A DNA stretch of 8,660 nucleotides, taken from positions 1 through 8,660 of the forward strand of contig JAZQIE010000080.1 in the NCBI GenBank assembly GCA_045540975.1. Direction: 5' to 3'. The first letter of the stretch is position 1. Each line of letters opens with the position of its first letter. Shown here one piece after another: positions 5,808-8,660 of the stretch. Source of the stretch: SIG510 sp045540975 (lineage in GTDB: Bacteria; Bacillota; Clostridia; Oscillospirales; JAAYXM01). Both the position numbers and the translations under genes were made by a program. The notes beneath the pieces were generated by a model that made no database searches, was not told the origin of the DNA, and saw only the letters and a list, made by a program, of their open reading frames with translations.

Positions 5808-7262
5808 TTACACCTCCCCAAAGAAAGAATTAAAGCCTGCGGTGGTATATGCCACCTGCAGAGTACCGCTCTTGAACGGCGGGGTCGGAGTGCCCTTGAA
5901 TCCCCAAGTGAAGTTACCTTCCACAAGGTCAGCTGTGCTGTTTACGGATTCCTTGAACTCGACAACCGGGGTTCCGATGAGCGCACCGATCGCTGCAAGT
6001 GCGTCGGCCTTCTCCTGCTCGCGGATCTTGATCGTGTCCGCCATTGCGCGAGTCATCGGGCTGTCAATGACAAGAGCGTGCTCGAGCTGGAAGCTGTTCG
6101 AGATGTGCATCATCATGCGAACGGAATTGTCGAAGATCGAGCGGTTGTCCTCAATCTCGCCGTGCTTAAATGCCGCAGTATGCGGGCCCCAAAGCACCCA
6201 ATTCCCGCCCCAAAATACGACGGTGGTGATGCCGTTCTCGTTGAGGAGATTTGCCTGCTGCTGATCGAAACCGGATCTCGGGAATTCTACACAGAAACAC
6301 TGCGACGCAACCATCGGGAGCACCTTGTTAGACGGGCTCTCCATCGGGACGCCGTCATGCGATGCATCGACGCGCATGGTCGCCCACGCAGCGAGGACAG
6401 AAATGTGATAGGTGTTCCCATCATTGCCCTTCGCCATCGGCCAAAAGACCTTTGAGAATTCACTGTTATATCCACCGGATGCTTTTGTCGAGATCGCATC
6501 TGCGATAGTGTTCGCAGAAATCGAAACGTCGAGGTCTGCATAGACCATCGCATCCCAATGCCCGTTGATCTTCTTCGCCGCGTTGAGCATCGCCTTATAG
6601 ACTCTCGCGTCATAGCTTGTGTCGGGACAAACGATCAGGTTCGGAATGAGATTCAATTCCTCATAGATGCGAGAGACGCATCCGAGGCCGGTATAAACCC
6701 CCGCATCGGCTCCGCCGATAACGTCGTTAATTGTTGAAGGTCCGGTGACTTCGGAATAAGTCGCGGAAACCGGTCCGGTGATTTCGTCACCGATCGAGGT
6801 GATCACCGCCTGACCCTTCGCGAAATCATAGGACAGGGCGTAATCAACTCCCTCGACCATTCCTTCGAGAACAAGGGTGTCGAGGATGATCGTGTCGCTC
6901 TTGATGGTTGCGCGTCCGTTCACGAAAGCAAGGGATTCGGTTGTCTTATCACTTTTCTGATGCTTTGAGGGGTCTAAAATGTTAATCGCCACGATCGGGC
7001 CGATGTTGCCGTTTTCGTTGTCAAAGTGCACCTTGAACGCCTCGCAGAGATCGAACTTCGACCAATTCGAGGAGTAACCGAGTTTGTTGTAAACATCATC
7101 GATGTCCGTCAACTTGATCGGCTTGTTAACATACGCCTCGTGACCGCGAATGAGGTTGACCGGCGCAGTGCCAACATAAACGGCAACGGTGCCGCTTTCT
7201 CGTGCGACATCGCCGATACTCGGGGCGAACACGCCATAAGTGCCGTGTTTGTATTCTGCCAT
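5808..7262 (-). CDS. Contractile tail sheath protein
   Basis: 484 residues. The N-terminus (GTYGVFAPSI, then GTVAVYVGTAPVNL) and the strand ending VAINILDP near residues 90-97 are typical of phage sheath proteins (P2 FI / PBSX XkdK type). The core signature is at about 270-315: FWPMAKGNDGNTYHISVLA, then a helix with a conserved aromatic-Arg stretch, then DGVPMESPSN. It is followed by NLLNENGITTVVFWGG and a helical C-terminal domain ending in strands that in the family swap between neighbouring subunits. The subunits stack as rings around the tube and contract to drive it through the cell wall. Residues about 105-170 look like an added beta-rich domain, making it longer than P2 FI (just under 400). 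The ribosome binding site AAGGAGGT is near-perfect, as expected for a highly made protein. The tube gene follows after three bases. Confidence 0.95.
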   Translation of the reverse strand: MAEYKHGTYGVFAPSIGDVARESGTVAVYVGTAPVNLIRGHEAYVNKPIKLTDIDDVYNKLGYSSNWSKFDLCEAFKVHFDNENGNIGPIVAINILDPSKHQKSDKTTESLAFVNGRATIKSDTIILDTLVLEGMVEGVDYALSYDFAKGQAVITSIGDEITGPVSATYSEVTGPSTINDVIGGADAGVYTGLGCVSRIYEELNLIPNLIVCPDTSYDARVYKAMLNAAKKINGHWDAMVYADLDVSISANTIADAISTKASGGYNSEFSKVFWPMAKGNDGNTYHISVLAAWATMRVDASHDGVPMESPSNKVLPMVASQCFCVEFPRSGFDQQQANLLNENGITTVVFWGGNWVLWGPHTAAFKHGEIEDNRSIFDNSVRMMMHISNSFQLEHALVIDSPMTRAMADTIKIREQEKADALAAIGALIGTPVVEFKESVNSTADLVEGNFTWGFKGTPTPPFKSGTLQVAYTTAGFNSFFGEV

Positions 7263-7277
7263 TCTGCATTTACCTCC

Positions 7278-7898
7278 TTAGAGTAAATTTTGGAAATCTT
7301 CGATGTTCCGCCTGAGCGGATACTTCACGCGGAAACTGATCCACGCGAACCAATAAGGATAAAAGTCGGGGATGGACTCCTGCTCTGTGAGCGGTCCGAA
7401 TTTGATCGGGGTCGCACGGTCGATCGTGTACTCCCCGACATGGGTGATGCTCTCCACCGCACGGAGTGCGATGTCGACAAAATTCCATGCATCGCGCCAT
7501 CCGTCGCCGTTGCGCTGGAAATACGCCTCGGCATCCGCCCCGCTCCACTGCTTGAATGTTTTGGGTCCGGTCGGGTTGAGAATGTCCTTGCCATGTGTGC
7601 CCGGATCCCACGCCGAAAAGACGAACTGCAGATCGACGAATCCCTCGTTTCCGGTCGGCTCATCCTGCCCCGTCATGAACCGCACGCAAAGTGACGGGAA
7701 CGGGGCGTGAATGTTCGGCGGGAGTTTTTCAGAGGTGGGGACGTACATCGCAAAGGCCGCTGGATTGACAAGCGCGTGCTTGTAGCCTGCATCCTCCGGA
7801 GCATTCATATCATCAGGGGGCTGCTTGAGGAGAATGTGAGCGCAGACGTTTTGCCGCGCCCACTCGGTCATTGTGTCGATAAGGTGAACAACTGACAT
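7278..7898 (-). CDS. Probable tail terminator / neck protein
   Basis: 206 residues, with no signal peptide or membrane segment. It starts MSVVHLIDTMTEWARQN and has a mixed alpha/beta look: a strand with FPSLCVRFMTG, a strand with FVDLQFVFSAWDPG, a helix around WRDAWNFVDIALRAVES, and a C-terminal strand pair (PYWFAWISFRVKYPL). This order of an N-terminal helix, strands, a long helix and a final strand fits tail terminator proteins (gpU of lambda, Gp17-type), which cap the last tube ring and bind the neck. It is somewhat longer than the usual 130-160 residues. It sits immediately upstream of the sheath gene, the standard terminator position in contractile-tail modules. The call is mostly synteny plus secondary-structure pattern. 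Its TAA stop overlaps the start of the sheath gene's ribosome binding site. The ribosome binding region of this gene itself contains a run of seven G (see findings). Confidence 0.6.
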   Translation of the reverse strand: MSVVHLIDTMTEWARQNVCAHILLKQPPDDMNAPEDAGYKHALVNPAAFAMYVPTSEKLPPNIHAPFPSLCVRFMTGQDEPTGNEGFVDLQFVFSAWDPGTHGKDILNPTGPKTFKQWSGADAEAYFQRNGDGWRDAWNFVDIALRAVESITHVGEYTIDRATPIKFGPLTEQESIPDFYPYWFAWISFRVKYPLRRNIEDFQNLL

Positions 7899-7910
7899 TC
7901 ACAGCCCCCC

Positions 7911-8228
7911 CTAACTCATGATGTTCTCTCGGAGAACTACGGTCGCCATGCCCATGTCCTCCGACCAATCATCGATCAGGCATTCTCTGCCGTTGATATT
8001 AATGCTCGAACCGGGTGCACGGCGCGGGGGAAGATCCTCCGCGCGTGCATAGAAAAGAGTCGCACTTTCAGCAACCGCAAGGTCCTGTCCGCCTTGACGC
8101 TCTTTGAGTTCGTCATTGTCTATCATGATCGGGATTCGCTTTCCCTCTACCCTATGCATCTCTCCGAAGAAATTAAGGTTGAGAAATACCGATTCACGAT
8201 CCGCTGCGACCATGTCTTTGAATCCCAT
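7911..8228 (-). CDS. Head-tail joining protein, lambda FII-like
   Basis: 105 residues. The pattern FLNLNFFGEMHRVEGKRI, then a conserved-looking IDNDEL, then a central strand region (ATLFYARAEDLP) and a C-terminal SININGRECLIDDWSED followed by MATVVLRE matches the small beta-barrel head-tail attachment proteins (lambda gpFII type, Phage_attach-like). Family members bind at the connector after packaging and form the interface the tail docks on. The length is close to the usual 100-120 residues. Translation is probably coupled to the gene before it (TAATG overlap), with a GGAGG about ten bases upstream of the ATG. It lies directly before the probable tail terminator, which fits a neck gene. The family assignment comes from sequence pattern and position, not from a search. 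Confidence 0.75.
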   Translation of the reverse strand: MGFKDMVAADRESVFLNLNFFGEMHRVEGKRIPIMIDNDELKERQGGQDLAVAESATLFYARAEDLPPRRAPGSSININGRECLIDDWSEDMGMATVVLRENIMS

Positions 8229-8644
8229 TACTGAACCGCCTCCGCGGCATCAAAGCTTGGGGCGTCGCCATCCACGACGTTTTTCGGTACATCGTCCTCA
8301 TCCGGTTTTGCGGGTTCATCAACATTATCACTCGCTTCTTCAGAAAGCACTTTGATCATTTCTTCTTTTTTGATGCCAAACTTAAAAGAAATTCCGCGTT
8401 CCTTTGCGATCTTGCGCAGTTCGTTTGCACTCAGTTCGGTGAGCGGAGTTTCCTCCGCATCCTCGATCTCGCTCGGGGTTTCAACTGCATCGACATAGAC
8501 GGCAAGTTTGAGTTCGACAAGTTCTGCCTCACGCTTTGCGTCGGTGGAGAACGGGCCGCTGTTCGGGCCCATACCCACGATGCGTTTGGTTCCGTCTGCA
8601 TCAAATACAGGCAAGCCGTAGACACCGGAAATCATCTGAATCAT
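8228..8644 (-). CDS. Small acidic phage protein with SAP/HeH-like helical motif (post-capsid position)
   Basis: 138 residues. The N-terminal part (about 1-50, starting MIQMISGVYG and ending near LAVYVD) resembles short phage proteins often found directly after the major capsid gene. Residues about 68-100 (LTELSANELRKIAKERG, then IKKEEMIKVLSE) form two predicted helices around a turn, as in SAP/HeH/Rho-N-like motifs. The flanks are rich in Asp, Glu and Pro and probably disordered. The start is supported by an AAAGGAGAG ribosome binding site at the right edge of the window. The TAA stop overlaps the ATG of the next gene by one base (TAATG), so the two are likely translationally coupled. Its role is not established; a head decoration or head-completion accessory role is inferred only from position. 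The reading frame is certain, the function is not. Confidence 0.72.
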   Translation of the reverse strand: MIQMISGVYGLPVFDADGTKRIVGMGPNSGPFSTDAKREAELVELKLAVYVDAVETPSEIEDAEETPLTELSANELRKIAKERGISFKFGIKKEEMIKVLSEEASDNVDEPAKPDEDDVPKNVVDGDAPSFDAAEAVQ

Positions 8645-8660
8645 TGTATTTCTCTCCTTT

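Noticed and set aside
5761..6264. Plus-strand open frame of 167 codons opposite the sheath gene
   Set aside because: Lies antisense within a clearly recognised sheath gene and shows no domain pattern.
4839..6455. Long 538-codon open frame on the plus strand across the chaperone, tube and sheath genes
   Set aside because: It is antisense to three well-supported structural genes, starts at a TTG without a ribosome binding site, runs through the hairpin gap, and has no recognisable domain; its Cys/His/Arg-rich composition is typical of an antisense shadow.
1..8660. CRISPR array, tRNA, insertion sequence, attachment site, defence or cargo genes
   Set aside because: Nearly the whole window is occupied by tightly packed structural genes; no regularly spaced repeats, tRNA-like cloverleaf, transposase or terminal inverted repeats were seen.

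Overview
The window is a stretch of a tailed-phage or prophage late operon encoding the head-tail junction and a contractile (myovirus-type, P2/PBSX-like) tail. Every gene I can support lies on the minus strand, so transcription runs from the high coordinates towards position 1. Genes are packed with short gaps, 1-8 base overlaps (TAATG, TGATG, ATGA) and strong AGGAGG-type ribosome binding sites. This, the roughly even-to-moderately-high GC by eye, and the mix of P2-like and PBSX-like families suggest a phage of a Gram-positive Clostridia-type gut bacterium. The host is inference; no host gene, integrase or attachment site is present.

Layout in transcription order: a small acidic protein with a SAP/HeH-like helix pair (8644-8228), probably just downstream of the capsid gene; a lambda FII-like head-tail joining protein (8228-7911); a probable tail terminator (7898-7278); the contractile sheath (7262-5808); the tail tube (5804-5298); a hairpin that looks like a leaky terminator (5243-5279); the tail assembly chaperone with a -1 frameshift extension (5216-4824 and 5216-4699); the tape measure (4687-2651); a gpX/LysM-like protein (2658-2446); the gpD-like hub (2449-1532); a minimal OB-fold protein in the gpV position (1532-1278); a gpU/XkdP-N-like protein with a basic tail (1278-724); a gpW/gp25-like wedge protein (727-449); and the N-terminal 147 codons of a baseplate J protein running off the left edge (443 to 1).

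Together these make the neck, the sheath-tube shaft, the chaperones that load tube protein on the tape measure, and the hub and start of the wedges of the baseplate. Missing from the window, presumably to either side, are capsid, portal and terminase (right) and the rest of J, gpI and tail fibres (left).

I see no new defence or mobile system. The points that deserve a second look are the GGGAAAC slippery site in exactly the right frame with unusual flanking repeats, the hub-proximal gene order with a split XkdP-like pair, the spike protein reduced to an OB-fold, the 11-residue proline periodicity of the tape measure, and the hairpin separating high- and low-dose tail genes.
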